64,000 nt of DNA, taken from contig OX442317.1 of NCBI GenBank assembly GCA_949358305.1, positions 13,210,186 to 13,274,185 on the forward strand. The letters are read 5' to 3'. The position numbers and the translations under genes were made by a program. Source of the DNA: Strigamia acuminata. Lineage: Eukaryota > Arthropoda > Chilopoda > Geophilomorpha > Linotaeniidae. This document shows positions 29,689-44,600 of the stretch, in pieces (the first letter of the stretch is position 1; every line of letters starts with the position of its first letter). A model generated the notes under the pieces. It was not told the DNA's origin. It saw only the letters and a program-made list of their open reading frames with translations, and made no database searches.

Positions 29689-32600
29689 AGTGTTTAAACC
29701 TTAGTAGAAAGCTTTAATGTAAGTTTTAGCAACATCCAAGAAATGATTTGGGAAAATAGACTTTTGATCTCATCACAGTTGACTTAGCACAAACACCACA
29801 AGACCAATGTCTCTGAATGTTCTGAAATAGTGTTTAAACCTTAGTAGAAGGCTTCAATGTTAGTTTTAGCAACATCCAAGCAATAATTTGAAAGAATAAA
29901 CTTTTGATCTCATTTGACATCACAGTTGACTTAGCACAAACACCACAAACCAATGTCTCTGAATGTTCTGAAATAGTGTTTAAACCTTAGTAGAAGGCTT
30001 CAATGTAAGTTTTAGCAACATCCAAGCAATGATTTGAGAGAATAGACTTTTGATCTCATCACAGTTGACTTAGCACAAACATCACAAGACCAATGTCTCT
30101 GAATGTTCTGAAATAGTGTTTAAACCTTAGTAGAAAGTTTTAATGTAAGTTTTAGCAACATCCAAGAAATGATTTGGGAAAATTGACTTTTGATCTCATC
30201 ACAGTTGACTTAGCACAAACACCACAAGACCAATGTCTCTAAATGTTCTGAAATAGTGTTTAAACCTTAGTAGACGGCTTCAATGTAAGTTTTAGCAACA
30301 TCCAAGCAATGATTTGGGAGAATAGACTTTTGATCTCATCACAGTTGACTTAGCACAAACACCACAAGACCAATGTCTCTGAATGTTCTGAAATAGTGTT
30401 TAAACTTTAGTAGAAAGCTTTAATGTAAGTTTTAGCAACATCCAAGCAATGATTTGAAAGAATAAACTTTTGATCTCATTTGACATCACAGTTGACTTAG
30501 CACAAACATCACAAGACCAATGTCTCTGAATGTTCTGAAATAGTGTTTAAACCTTAGTAGAAGGCTTCAATGTAAGTTTTAGCAACATCCAAGCAATGAT
30601 TTGGAAGAATAAACTTTTGATCCCATTTGACATCACAGTTGACTTAGCACAAACATCACAAGACCAATGTTTCTGAATGTTCTGAAATAGTGTTTAAACC
30701 TTAGTAGAAAGCTTCAATGTAAGTTTTAGCAACATCCAAGCAATAATTTGAAAGAATAAACTTTTGATCTCATTTGACGTCACAGTTGACTTAGCACAAA
30801 CACCACAAGACCAATGTGTCTGAATGTTCTGAAATAGTGTTTAAACCTTAGTAGAAGGCTTCAATGTAAGTTTTAGCAACATCCAAGCAATGATTTTGGA
30901 GAATAGACTTTTGATCTCATCACAGTTGACTTAGCACAAACATCACAAGACCAATGTCTCTGAATGTTCTGAAATAGTGTTTAAACCTTAGTAGAAAGCT
31001 TTAATGTAAGTTTTAGCAACATCCAAGCAATGATTTGAAAGAATAAACTTTTGATCTCATTTGACATCACAGTTGACTTAGCACAAACATCACAAGACCA
31101 ATGTCTCTGAATGTTCTGAAATAGTGTTTAAACCTTAGTAGAAGGCTTCAATGTAAGTTTTAGCAACATCCAAGCAATGATTTGGAAGAATAAACTTTTG
31201 ATCCCATTTGACATCACAGTTGACTTAGCACAAACGTCACAAGACCAATGTTTCTGAATGTTCTGAAATAGTGTTTAAACCTTAGTAGAAAGCTTCAATG
31301 TAAGTTTTAGCAACATCCAAGCAATAATTTGAAAGAATAAACTTTTGATCTCATTTGACGTCACAGTTGACTTACCACAAACACCACAAGACCAATGTCT
31401 CTGAATGTTTAGAAATAGTGTTTAAACCTTAGTAGAAGGCTTCAATGTAAGTGTTAGCAACATCCAAGCAATAATTTGAAAGAATAAACTTTTGATCTCA
31501 TTTGACATCACAGTTGACTTAGCACAAACATCACAAGACCAATGTCTCTGAATGTTCTGAAATAGTGTTTAAACCTTAGTAGAAGGCTTCAATGTAAGTT
31601 TTAGCAACATCCAAGCAATGATTTGGAAGAATAAATTTTTGATCTCATTTGACATCACAGTTGACTTAGCACAAACACCACAAACCAATGTCTCTGAATA
31701 TTCTGAAATAGTGTTTAAACCTTAGTAGAAGGCTTCAATGTAAGTTTTAGCAACATCCAAGCAATGATTTGGGAGAATAGACTTTTGATCTCATCACAGT
31801 TGACTTAGCACAAACATCACAAGACCAATGTCTCTGAATGTTTTGAAATAGTGTTTAAACCTTAGTAGAAAGCTTTAATGTAAGTTTTAGCAACATCCAA
31901 GCAATGATTTGGGAGAATAGACTTTTGATCTCATCACAGTTGACTTAGCACAAACATCACAAGACCAATGTCTCTGAATGTTCTGAAATAGTGTTTAAAC
32001 CTTAGTAGAAAGCTTTAATGTTAGTTTTAGCAACATCCAAGCAATAATTTGAAACAATAAATTTTTGATCTCATTTGACATCACAGTTGACTTAGCACAA
32101 ACACCACAAACCAATGTCTCTGAATGTTCTGAAATAGTGTTTAAACCTTAGTAGAAGGCTTCAATGTAAGTGTTAGCAACATCCAAGCAATAATTTGAAA
32201 GAATAAACTTTTGATCTCATTTGACATCACAGTTGACTTAGCACAAACACCACAAACCAATGTCTCTGAATGTTCTGAAATAGTGTTTAAACCTTAGTAG
32301 AAGGCTTCAATGTAAGTTTTAGCAACATCCAAGCAATGATTTGGGAGAATAGACTTTTGATCTCATCACAGTTGACTTAGCACAAACATCACAAGACCAA
32401 TGTCTCTGAATGTTTTGAAATAGTGTTTAAACCTTAGTAGAAAGCTTTAATGTAAGTTTTAGCAACATCCAAGCAATGATTTGGAAGAATAGACTTTTGA
32501 TCTCATCACAGTTGACTTAGCACAAACATCACAAGACCAATGTCTCTGAATGTTCTGAAATAGTGTTTAAACCTTAGTAGAAAGTTTTAATGTAAGTTTT

Positions 32601-35600
32601 AGCAACATCCAAGAAATGATTTGGGAAAATAGACTTTTGATCTCATCACAGTTGACTTAGCACAAACACCACAAGACCAATGTCTCTAAATGTTCTGAAA
32701 TAGTGTTTAAACCTTAGTAGACGGCTTCAATGTAAGTTTTAGCAACATCCAAGCAATGATTTGGGAGAATAGACTTTTGATCTCATCACAGTTGACTTAG
32801 CACAAACACCACAAGACCAATGTCTCTGAATGTTCTGAAATAGTGTTTAAACTTTAGTAGAAAGCTTCAATGTAAGTTTTAGCAACATCCAAGCAATAAT
32901 TTGAAAGAATAAACTTTTGATCTCATTTGACGTCACAGTTGACTTAGCACAAACACCACAAGACCAATGTGTCTGAATGTTCTGAAATAGTGTTTAAACC
33001 TTAGTAGAAGGCTTCAATGTAAGTTTTAGCAACATCCAAGCAATGATTTTGGAGAATAGACTTTTGATCTCATCACAGTTGACTTAGCACAAACATCACA
33101 AGACCAATGTCTCTGAATGTTCTGAAATAGTGTTTAAACCTTAGTAGAAAGCTTTAATGTAAGTTTTAGCAACATCCAAGCAATGATTTGAAAGAATAAA
33201 CTTTTGATCTCATTTGACATCACAGTTGACTTAGCACAAACATCACAAGACCAATGTCTCTGAATGTTCTGAAATAGTGTTTAAACCTTAGTAGAAGGCT
33301 TCAATGTAAGTTTTAGCAACATCCAAGCAATGATTTGGAAGAATAAACTTTTGATCCCATTTGACATCACAGTTGACTTAGCACAAACGTCACAAGACCA
33401 ATGTTTCTGAATGTTCTGAAATAGTGTTTAAACCTTAGTAGAAAGCTTCAATGTAAGTTTTAGCAACATCCAAGCAATAATTTGAAAGAATAAACTTTTG
33501 ATCTCATTTGACGTCACAGTTGACTTACCACAAACACCACAAGACCAATGTCTCTGAATGTTTAGAAATAGTGTTTAAACCTTAGTAGAAGGCTTCAATG
33601 TAAGTGTTAGCAACATCCAAGCAATAATTTGAAAGAATAAACTTTTGATCTCATTTGACATCACAGTTGACTTAGCACAAACATCACAAGACCAATGTCT
33701 CTGAATGTTCTGAAATAGTGTTTAAACCTTAGTAGAAGGCTTCAATGTAAGTTTTAGCAACATCCAAGCAATGATTTGGAAGAATAAATTTTTGATCTCA
33801 TTTGACATCACAGTTGACTTAGCACAAACACCACAAACCAATGTCTCTGAATATTCTGAAATAGTGTTTAAACCTTAGTAGAAGGCTTCAATGTAAGTTT
33901 TAGCAACATCCAAGCAATGATTTGGGAGAATAGACTTTTGATCTCATCACAGTTGACTTAGCACAAACATCACAAGACCAATGTCTCTGAATGTTTTGAA
34001 ATAGTGTTTAAACCTTAGTAGAAAGCTTTAATGTAAGTTTTAGCAACATCCAAGCAATGATTTGGGAGAATAGACTTTTGATCTCATCACAGTTGACTTA
34101 GCACAAACATCACAAGACCAATGTCTCTGAATGTTCTGAAATAGTGTTTAAACCTTAGTAGAAAGCTTTAATGTTAGTTTTAGCAACATCCAAGCAATAA
34201 TTTGAAACAATAAATTTTTGATCTCATTTGACATCACAGTTGACTTAGCACAAACACCACAAACCAATGTCTCTGAATGTTCTGAAATAGTGTTTAAACC
34301 TTAGTAGAAGGCTTCAATGTAAGTGTTAGCAACATCCAAGCAATAATTTGAAAGAATAAACTTTTGATCTCATTTGACATCACAGTTGACTTAGCACAAA
34401 CACCACAAACCAATGTCTCTGAATGTTCTGAAATAGTGTTTAAACCTTAGTAGAAGGCTTCAATGTAAGTTTTAGCAACATCCAAGCAATGATTTGGGAG
34501 AATAGACTTTTGATCTCATCACAGTTGACTTAGCACAAACATCACAAGACCAATGTCTCTGAATGTTTTGAAATAGTGTTTAAACCTTAGTAGAAAGCTT
34601 TAATGTAAGTTTTAGCAACATCCAAGCAATGATTTGGGAGAATAGACTTTTGATCTCATCACAGTTGACTTAGCACAAACATCACAAGACCAATGTCTCT
34701 GAATGTTCTGAAATAGTGTTTAAACCTTAGTAGAAAGTTTTAATGTAAGTTTTAGCAACATCCAAGAAATGATTTGGGAAAATAGACTTTTGATCTCATC
34801 ACAGTTGACTTAGCACAAACACCACAAGACCAATGTCTCTAAATGTTCTGAAATAGTGTTTAAACCTTAGTAGACGGCTTCAATGTAAGTTTTAGCAACA
34901 TCCAAGCAATGATTTGGGAGAATAGACTTTTGATCTCATCACAGTTGACTTAGCACAAACACCACAAGACCAATGTCTCTGAATGTTCTGAAATAGTGTT
35001 TAAACTTTAGTAGAAAGCTTCAATGTAAGTTTTAGCAACATCCAAGCAATAATTTGAAAGAATAAACTTTTGATCTCATTTGACGTCACAGTTGACTTAG
35101 CACAAACACCACAAGACCAATGTGTCTGAATGTTCTGAAATAGTGTTTAAACCTTAGTAGAAGGCTTCAATGTAAGTTTTAGCAACATCCAAGCAATGAT
35201 TTTGGAGAATAGACTTTTGATCTCATCACAGTTGACTTAGCACAAACATCACAAGACCAATGTCTCTGAATGTTCTGAAATAGTGTTTAAACCTTAGTAG
35301 AAAGCTTTAATGTAAGTTTTAGCAACATCCAAGCAATGATTTGAAAGAATAAACTTTTGATCTCATTTGACATCACAGTTGACTTAGCACAAACATCACA
35401 AGACCAATGTCTCTGAATGTTCTGAAATAGTGTTTAAACCTTAGTAGAAGGCTTCAATGTAAGTTTTAGCAACATCCAAGCAATGATTTGGAAGAATAAA
35501 CTTTTGATCCCATTTGACATCACAGTTGACTTAGCACAAACATCACAAGACCAATGTTTCTGAATGTTCTAAAATAGTGTTTAAACCTTAGTAGAAAGCT

Positions 35601-38600
35601 TCAATGTAAGTTTTAGCAACATCCAAGCAATAATTTGAAAGAATAAACTTTTGATCTCATTTGACGTCACAGTTGACTTAGCACAAACACCACAAGACCA
35701 ATGTCTCTGAATGTTTAGAAATAGTGTTTAAACCTTAGTAGAAGGCTTCAATGTAAGTGTTAGCAACATCCAAGCAATAATTTGAAAGAATAAATTTTTG
35801 ATCTCATTTGACATCACAGTTGACTTAGCACAAACACCACAAACCAATGTCTCTGAATGTTCTGAAATAGTGTTTAAACCTTAGTAGAAAGCTTTAATGT
35901 AAGTTTTAGCAACATCCAAGCAATGATTTGGGAGAATAGACTTTTGATCTCATCACAGTTGACTTAGCACAAACATCACAAGACCAATGTCTCTGAATGT
36001 TTTGAAATAGTGTTTAAACCTTAGTAGAAAGCTTTAATGTAAGTTTTAGCAACATCCAAGCAATGATTTTGGAGAATAGACTTTTGATCTCATCACAGTT
36101 GACTTAGCACAAACATCACAAGACCAATGTCTCTGAATGTTCTGAAATAGTGTTTAAACCTTAGTAGAAAGCTTTAATGTAAGTTTTAGCAACATCCAAG
36201 CAATGATTTGAAAGAATAAACTTTTGATCTCATTTGACATCACAGTTGACTTAGCACAAACATCACAAGACCAATGTCTCTGAATGTTCTGAAATAGTGT
36301 TTAAACCTTAGTAGAAGGCTTCAATGTAAGTTTTAGCAACATCCAAGCAATGATTTGGAAGAATAAACTTTTGATCCCATTTGACATCACAGTTGACTTA
36401 GCACAAACATCACAAGACCAATGTCTCTGAATGTTCTGAAATAGTGTTTAAACCTTAGTAGAAAGCTTTAATGTTAGTTTTAGCAACATCCAAGCAATAA
36501 TTTGAAACAATAAATTTTTGATCTCATTTGACATCACAGTTGACTTAGCACAAACACCACAAACCAATGTCTCTGAATGTTCTGAAATAGTGTTTAAACC
36601 TTAGTAGAAGGCTTCAATGTAAGTGTTAGCAACATCCAAGCAATAATTTGAAAGAATAAACTTTTGATCTCATTTGACATCACAGTTGACTTAGCACAAA
36701 CACCACAAACCAATGTCTCTGAATGTTCTGAAATAGTGTTTAAACCTTAGTAGAAGGCTTCAATGTAAGTTTTAGCAACATCCAAGCAATGATTTGGGAG
36801 AATAGACTTTTGATCTCATCACAGTTGACTTAGCACAAACATCACAAGACCAATGTCTCTGAATGTTTTGAAATAGTGTTTAAACCTTAGTAGAAAGCTT
36901 TAATGTAAGTTTTAGCAACATCCAAGCAATGATTTGGGAGAATAGACTTTTGATCTCATCACAGTTGACTTAGCACAAACATCACAAGACCAATGTCTCT
37001 GAATGTTCTGAAATAGTGTTTAAACCTTAGTAGAAAGTTTTAATGTAAGTTTTAGCAACATCCAAGAAATGATTTGGGAAAATAGACTTTTGATCTCATC
37101 ACAGTTGACTTAGCACAAACACCACAAGACCAATGTCTCTAAATGTTCTGAAATAGTGTTTAAACCTTAGTAGACGGCTTCAATGTAAGTTTTAGCAACA
37201 TCCAAGCAATGATTTGGGAGAATAGACTTTTGATCTCATCACAGTTGACTTAGCACAAACACCACAAGACCAATGTCTCTGAATGTTCTGAAATAGTGTT
37301 TAAACTTTAGTAGAAAGCTTCAATGTAAGTTTTAGCAACATCCAAGCAATAATTTGAAAGAATAAACTTTTGATCTCATTTGACGTCACAGTTGACTTAG
37401 CACAAACACCACAAGACCAATGTGTCTGAATGTTCTGAAATAGTGTTTAAACCTTAGTAGAAGGCTTCAATGTAAGTTTTAGCAACATCCAAGCAATGAT
37501 TTTGGAGAATAGACTTTTGATCTCATCACAGTTGACTTAGCACAAACATCACAAGACCAATGTCTCTGAATGTTCTGAAATAGTGTTTAAACCTTAGTAG
37601 AAAGCTTTAATGTAAGTTTTAGCAACATCCAAGCAATGATTTGAAAGAATAAACTTTTGATCTCATTTGACATCACAGTTGACTTAGCACAAACATCACA
37701 AGACCAATGTCTCTGAATGTTCTGAAATAGTGTTTAAACCTTAGTAGAAGGCTTCAATGTAAGTGTTAGCAACATCCAAGCAATAATTTGAAAGAATAAA
37801 TTTTTGATCTCATTTGACATCACAGTTGACTTAGCACAAACACCACAAACCAATGTCTCTGAATGTTCTGAAATAGTGTTTAAACCTTAGTAGAAAGCTT
37901 TAATGTAAGTTTTAGCAACATCCAAGCAATGATTTGGGAGAATAGACTTTTGATCTCATCACAGTTGACTTAGCACAAACATCACAAGACCAATGTCTCT
38001 GAATGTTTTGAAATAGTGTTTAAACCTTAGTAGAAAGCTTTAATGTAAGTTTTAGCAACATCCAAGCAATGATTTTGGAGAATAGACTTTTGATCTCATC
38101 ACAGTTGACTTAGCACAAACATCACAAGACCAATGTCTCTGAATGTTCTGAAATAGTGTTTAAACCTTAGTAGAAAGCTTTAATGTAAGTTTTAGCAACA
38201 TCCAAGCAATGATTTGAAAGAATAAACTTTTGATCTCATTTGACATCACAGTTGACTTAGCACAAACATCACAAGACCAATGTCTCTGAATGTTCTGAAA
38301 TAGTGTTTAAACCTTAGTAGAAGGCTTCAATGTAAGTTTTAGCAACATCCAAGCAATGATTTGGAAGAATAAACTTTTGATCCCATTTGACATCACAGTT
38401 GACTTAGCACAAACATCACAAGACCAATGTTTCTGAATGTTCTAAAATAGTGTTTAAACCTTAGTAGAAAGCTTCAATGTAAGTTTTAGCAACATCCAAG
38501 CAATAATTTGAAAGAATAAACTTTTGATCTCATTTGACGTCACAGTTGACTTAGCACAAACACCACAAGACCAATGTCTCTGAATGTTTAGAAATAGTGT

Positions 38601-41600
38601 TTAAACCTTAGTAGAAGGCTTCAATGTAAGTGTTAGCAACATCCAAGCAATAATTTGAAAGAATAAATTTTTGATCTCATTTGACATCACAGTTGACTTA
38701 GCACAAACACCACAAACCAATGTCTCTGAATGTTCTGAAATAGTGTTTAAACCTTAGTAGAAAGCTTTAATGTAAGTTTTAGCAACATCCAAGCAATGAT
38801 TTGGGAGAATAGACTTTTGATCTCATCACAGTTGACTTAGCACAAACATCACAAGACCAATGTCTCTGAATGTTTTGAAATAGTGTTTAAACCTTAGTAG
38901 AAAGCTTTAATGTAAGTTTTAGCAACATCCAGGCAATGATTTGGGAGAATAGACTTTTGATCTCATCACAGTTGACTTAGCACAAACATCACAAGACCAA
39001 TGTCTCTGAATGTTCTGAAATAGTGTTTAAACCTTAGTAGAAAGCTTTAATGTAAGTTTTAGCAACATCCAAGAAATGATTTGGGAAAATAGACTTTTGA
39101 TCTCATCACAGTTGACTTAGCACAAACACCACAAGACCAATGTCTCTGAATGTTCTGAAATAGTGTTTAAACCTTAGTAGAAGGCTTCAATGTTAGTTTT
39201 AGCAACATCCAAGCAATAATTTGAAAGAATAAACTTTTGATCTCATTTGACATCACAGTTGACTTAGCACAAACACCACAAACCAATGTCTCTGAATGTT
39301 CTGAAATAGTGTTTAAACCTTAGTAGAAGGCTTCAATGTAAGTTTTAGCAACATCCAAGCAATGATTTGGAAGAATAGACTTTTGATCTCATCACAGTTG
39401 ACTTAGCACAAACACCACAAGACCAATGTCTCTGAATGTTTAGAAATAGTGTTTAAACCTTAGTAGAAGGCTTCAATGTAAGTGTTAGCAACATCCAAGC
39501 ATTAATTTGAAAGAATAAACTTTTGATCTCATTTGACATCACAGTTGACTTAGCACAAACACCACAAACCAATGTCTCTGAATGTTCTGAAATAGTAATT
39601 AAACCTTAGTAGAAGGCTTCAATGTAAGTTTTAGCAACATCCAAGCAATGATTTGGGAGAATAGACTTTTGATCTCATCACAGTTGACTTAGCACAAACA
39701 TCACAAGACCAATGTCTCTGAATGTTTTGAAATAGTGTTTAAACCTTAGTAGAAAGCTTTAATGTAAGTTTTAGCAACATCCAAGCCATTATTTGGGAGA
39801 ATAGACTTTTGATCTCATCACAGTTGACTTAGCACAAACATCACAAGACCAATGTCTCTGAATGTTCTGAAATAGTGTTTAAACCTTAGTAGAAAGCTTT
39901 AATGTAAGTTTTAGCAACATCCAAGCAATGATTTGAAAGAATAAACTTTTGATCTCATTTGACATCACAGTTGACTTAGCACAAACATCACAAGACCAAT
40001 GTCTCTGAATGTTCTGAAATAGTGTTTAAACCTTAGTAGAAGGCTTCAATGTAAGTTTTAGCAACATCCAAGCAATGATTTGGAAGAATAAACTTTTGAT
40101 CCCATTTGACATCACAGTTGACTTAGCACAAACATCACAAGACCAATGTTTCTGAATGTTCTAAAATAGTGTTTAAACCTTAGTAGAAAGCTTCAATGTA
40201 AGTTTTAGCAACATCCAAGCAATAATTTGAAAGAATAAACTTTTGATCTCATTTGACGTCACAGTTGACTTAGCACAAACACCACAAGACCAATGTCTCT
40301 GAATGTTTAGAAATAGTGTTTAAACCTTAGTAGAAGGCTTCAATGTAAGTGTTAGCAACATCCAAGCAATAATTTGAAAGAATAAATTTTTGATCTCATT
40401 TGACATCACAGTTGACTTAGCACAAACACCACAAACCAATGTCTCTGAATTTTCTGAAATAGTGTTTAAACCTTAGTAGAAAGCTTTAATGTAAGTTTTA
40501 GCAACATCCAAGCAATGATTTGGGAGAATAGACTTTTGATCTCATCACAGTTGACTTAGCACAAACATCACAAGACCAATGTCTCTGAATGTTTTGAAAT
40601 AGTGTTTAAACCTTAGTAGAAAGCTTTAATGTAAGTTTTAGCAACATCCAAGCAATAATTTGAAAGAATAAATTTTTGATCTCATTTGACATCACAGTTG
40701 ACTTAGCACAAACACCACAAACCAATGTCTCTGAATGTTCTGAAATAGTGTTTAAACCTTAGTAGAAAGCTTTAATGTAAGTTTTAGCAACATCCAAGCA
40801 ATGATTTGGGAGAATAGACTTTTGATCTCATCACAGTTGACTTAGCACAAACATCACAAGACCAATGTCTCTGAATGTTTTGAAATAGTGTTTAAACCTT
40901 AGTAGAAAGCTTTAATGTAAGTTTTAGCAACATCCAAGCAATGATTTTGGAGAATAGACTTTTGATCTCATCACAGTTGACTTAGCACAAACATCACAAG
41001 ACCAATGTCTCTGAATGTTCTGAAATAGTGTTTAAACCTTAGTAGAAAGCTTTAATGTAAGTTTTAGCAACATCCAAGCAATGATTTGAAAGAATAAACT
41101 TTTGATCTCATTTGACATCACAGTTGACTTAGCACAAACATCACAAGACCAATGTCTCTGAATGTTCTGAAATAGTGTTTAAACCTTAGTAGAAGGCTTC
41201 AATGTAAGTTTTAGCAACATCCAAGCAATGATTTGGAAGAATAAACTTTTGATCCCATTTGACATCACAGTTGACTTAGCACAAACATCACAAGACCAAT
41301 GTTTCTGAATGTTCTAAAATAGTGTTTAAACCTTAGTAGAAAGCTTCAATGTAAGTTTTAGCAACATCCAAGCAATAATTTGAAAGAATAAACTTTTGAT
41401 CTCATTTGACGTCACAGTTGACTTAGCACAAACACCACAAGACCAATGTCTCTGAATGTTTAGAAATAGTGTTTAAACCTTAGTAGAAGGCTTCAATGTA
41501 AGTGTTAGCAACATCCAAGCAATAATTTGAAAGAATAAATTTTTGATCTCATTTGACATCACAGTTGACTTAGCACAAACACCACAAACCAATGTCTCTG

Positions 41601-44600
41601 AATGTTCTGAAATAGTGTTTAAACCTTAGTAGAAAGCTTTAATGTAAGTTTTAGCAACATCCAAGCAATGATTTGGGAGAATAGACTTTTGATCTCATCA
41701 CAGTTGACTTAGCACAAACATCACAAGACCAATGTCTCTGAATGTTTTGAAATAGTGTTTAAACCTTAGTAGAAAGCTTTAATGTAAGTTTTAGCAACAT
41801 CCAGGCAATGATTTGGGAGAATAGACTTTTGATCTCATCACAGTTGACTTAGCACAAACATCACAAGACCAATGTCTCTGAATGTTCTGAAATAGTGTTT
41901 AAACCTTAGTAGAAAGCTTTAATGTAAGTTTTAGCAACATCCAAGAAATGATTTGGGAAAATAGACTTTTGATCTCATCACAGTTGACTTAGCACAAACA
42001 CCACAAGACCAATGTCTCTGAATGTTCTGAAATAGTGTTTAAACCTTAGTAGAAGGCTTCAATGTTAGTTTTAGCAACATCCAAGCAATAATTTGAAAGA
42101 ATAAACTTTTGATCTCATTTGACATCACAGTTGACTTAGCACAAACACCACAAACCAATGTCTCTGAATGTTCTGAAATAGTGTTTAAACCTTAGTAGAA
42201 GGCTTCAATGTAAGTTTTAGCAACATCCAAGCAATGATTTGGAAGAATAGACTTTTGATCTCATCACAGTTGACTTAGCACAAACACCACAAGACCAATG
42301 TCTCTGAATGTTTAGAAATAGTGTTTAAACCTTAGTAGAAGGCTTCAATGTAAGTGTTAGCAACATCCAAGCATTAATTTGAAAGAATAAACTTTTGATC
42401 TCATTTGACATCACAGTTGACTTAGCACAAACACCACAAACCAATGTCTCTGAATGTTCTGAAATAGTAATTAAACCTTAGTAGAAGGCTTCAATGTAAG
42501 TTTTAGCAACATCCAAGCAATGATTTGGGAGAATAGACTTTTGATCTCATCACAGTTGACTTAGCACAAACATCACAAGACCAATGTCTCTGAATGTTTT
42601 GAAATAGTGTTTAAACCTTAGTAGAAAGCTTTAATGTAAGTTTTAGCAACATCCAAGCAATGATTTGGGAGAATAGACTTTTGATCTCATTATAGTTGAC
42701 TTAGCACAAACATCACAAGACCAATGTCTCTGAATGTTCTGAAATAGTGTTTAAACCTTAGTAGAAAGCTTTAATGTAAGTTTTAGCAACATCCAAGCAA
42801 TGATTTGAAAGAATAAACTTTTGATCTCATTTGACATCACAGTTGACTTAGCACAAACATCACAAGACCAATGTCTCTGAATGTTCTGAAATAGTGTTTA
42901 AACCTTAGTAGAAGGCTTCAATGTAAGTTTTAGCAACATCCAAGCAATGATTTGGAAGAATAAACTTTTGATCCCATTTGACATCACAGTTGACTTAGCA
43001 CAAACATCACAAGACCAATGTTTCTGAATGTTCTAAAATAGTGTTTAAACCTTAGTAGAAAGCTTCAATGTAAGTTTTAGCAACATCCAAGCAATAATTT
43101 GAAAGAATAAACTTTTGATCTCATTTGACGTCACAGTTGACTTAGCACAAACACCACAAGACCAATGTCTCTGAATGTTTAGAAATAGTGTTTAAACCTT
43201 AGTAGAAGGCTTCAATGTAAGTGTTAGCAACATCCAAGCAATAATTTGAAAGAATAAATTTTTGATCTCATTTGACATCACAGTTGACTTAGCACAAACA
43301 CCACAAACCAATGTCTCTGAATGTTCTGAAATAGTGTTTAAACCTTAGTAGAAAGCTTTAATGTAAGTTTTAGCAACATCCAAGCAATGATTTGGGAGAA
43401 TAGACTTTTGATCTCATCACAGTTGACTTAGCACAAACATCACAAGACCAATGTCTCTGAATGTTTTGAAATAGTGTTTAAACCTTAGTAGAAAGCTTTA
43501 ATGTAAGTTTTAGCAACATCCAGGCAATGATTTGGGAGAATAGACTTTTGATCTCATCACAGTTGACTTAGCACAAACATCACAAGACCAATGTCTCTGA
43601 ATGTTCTGAAATAGTGTTTAAACCTTAGTAGAAAGCTTTAATGTAAGTTTTAGCAACATCCAAGAAATGATTTGGGAAAATAGACTTTTGATCTCATCAC
43701 AGTTGACTTAGCACAAACACCACAAGACCAATGTCTCTGAATGTTCTGAAATAGTGTTTAAACCTTAGTAGAAGGCTTCAATGTTAGTTTTAGCAACATC
43801 CAAGCAATAATTTGAAAGAATAAACTTTTGATCTCATTTGACATCACAGTTGACTTAGCACAAACACCACAAACCAATGTCTCTGAATGTTCTGAAATAG
43901 TGTTTAAACCTTAGTAGAAGGCTTCAATGTAAGTTTTAGCAACATCCAAGCAATGATTTGGAAGAATAGACTTTTGATCTCATCACAGTTGACTTAGCAC
44001 AAACACCACAAGACCAATGTCTCTGAATGTTTAGAAATAGTGTTTAAACCTTAGTAGAAGGCTTCAATGTAAGTGTTAGCAACATCCAAGCATTAATTTG
44101 AAAGAATAAACTTTTGATCTCATTTGACATCACAGTTGACTTAGCACAAACACCACAAACCAATGTCTCTGAATGTTCTGAAATAGTAATTAAACCTTAG
44201 TAGAAGGCTTCAATGTAAGTTTTAGCAACATCCAAGCAATGATTTGGGAGAATAGACTTTTGATCTCATCACAGTTGACTTAGCACAAACATCACAAGAC
44301 CAATGTCTCTGAATGTTTTGAAATAGTGTTTAAACCTTAGTAGAAAGCTTTAATGTAAGTTTTAGCAACATCCAAGCAATGATTTGGGAGAATAGACTTT
44401 TGATCTCATCACAGTTGACTTAGCACAAACATCACAAGACCAATGTCTCTGAATGTTTTGAAATAGTGTTTAAACCTTAGTAGAAAGCTTTAATGTAAGT
44501 TTTAGCAACATCCAACAAATGATTTGGGAAAATAGACTTTTGATCTCATCACAGTTGACATAGCACAAACACCACAAGACCAATGTCTCTAAATGTTCTG

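Larger units (their letters stand above)
23722..35540. repeat. Tandem segmental duplication, unit 2 (end approximate)
   Basis: Copy of 11360-23721. The three substitutions I found are 12300 G to 24662 A, 13848 C to 26210 T, and 14877 G to 27239 A. The first two are derived in this unit, because E2 or the E1 5' LTR keeps the other base. In the satellite part the offset falls to 12,222 and then 12,068 through loss and gain of whole monomers. The right end is uncertain because satellite variants diverge gradually near 35.5 kb. Confidence 0.8.
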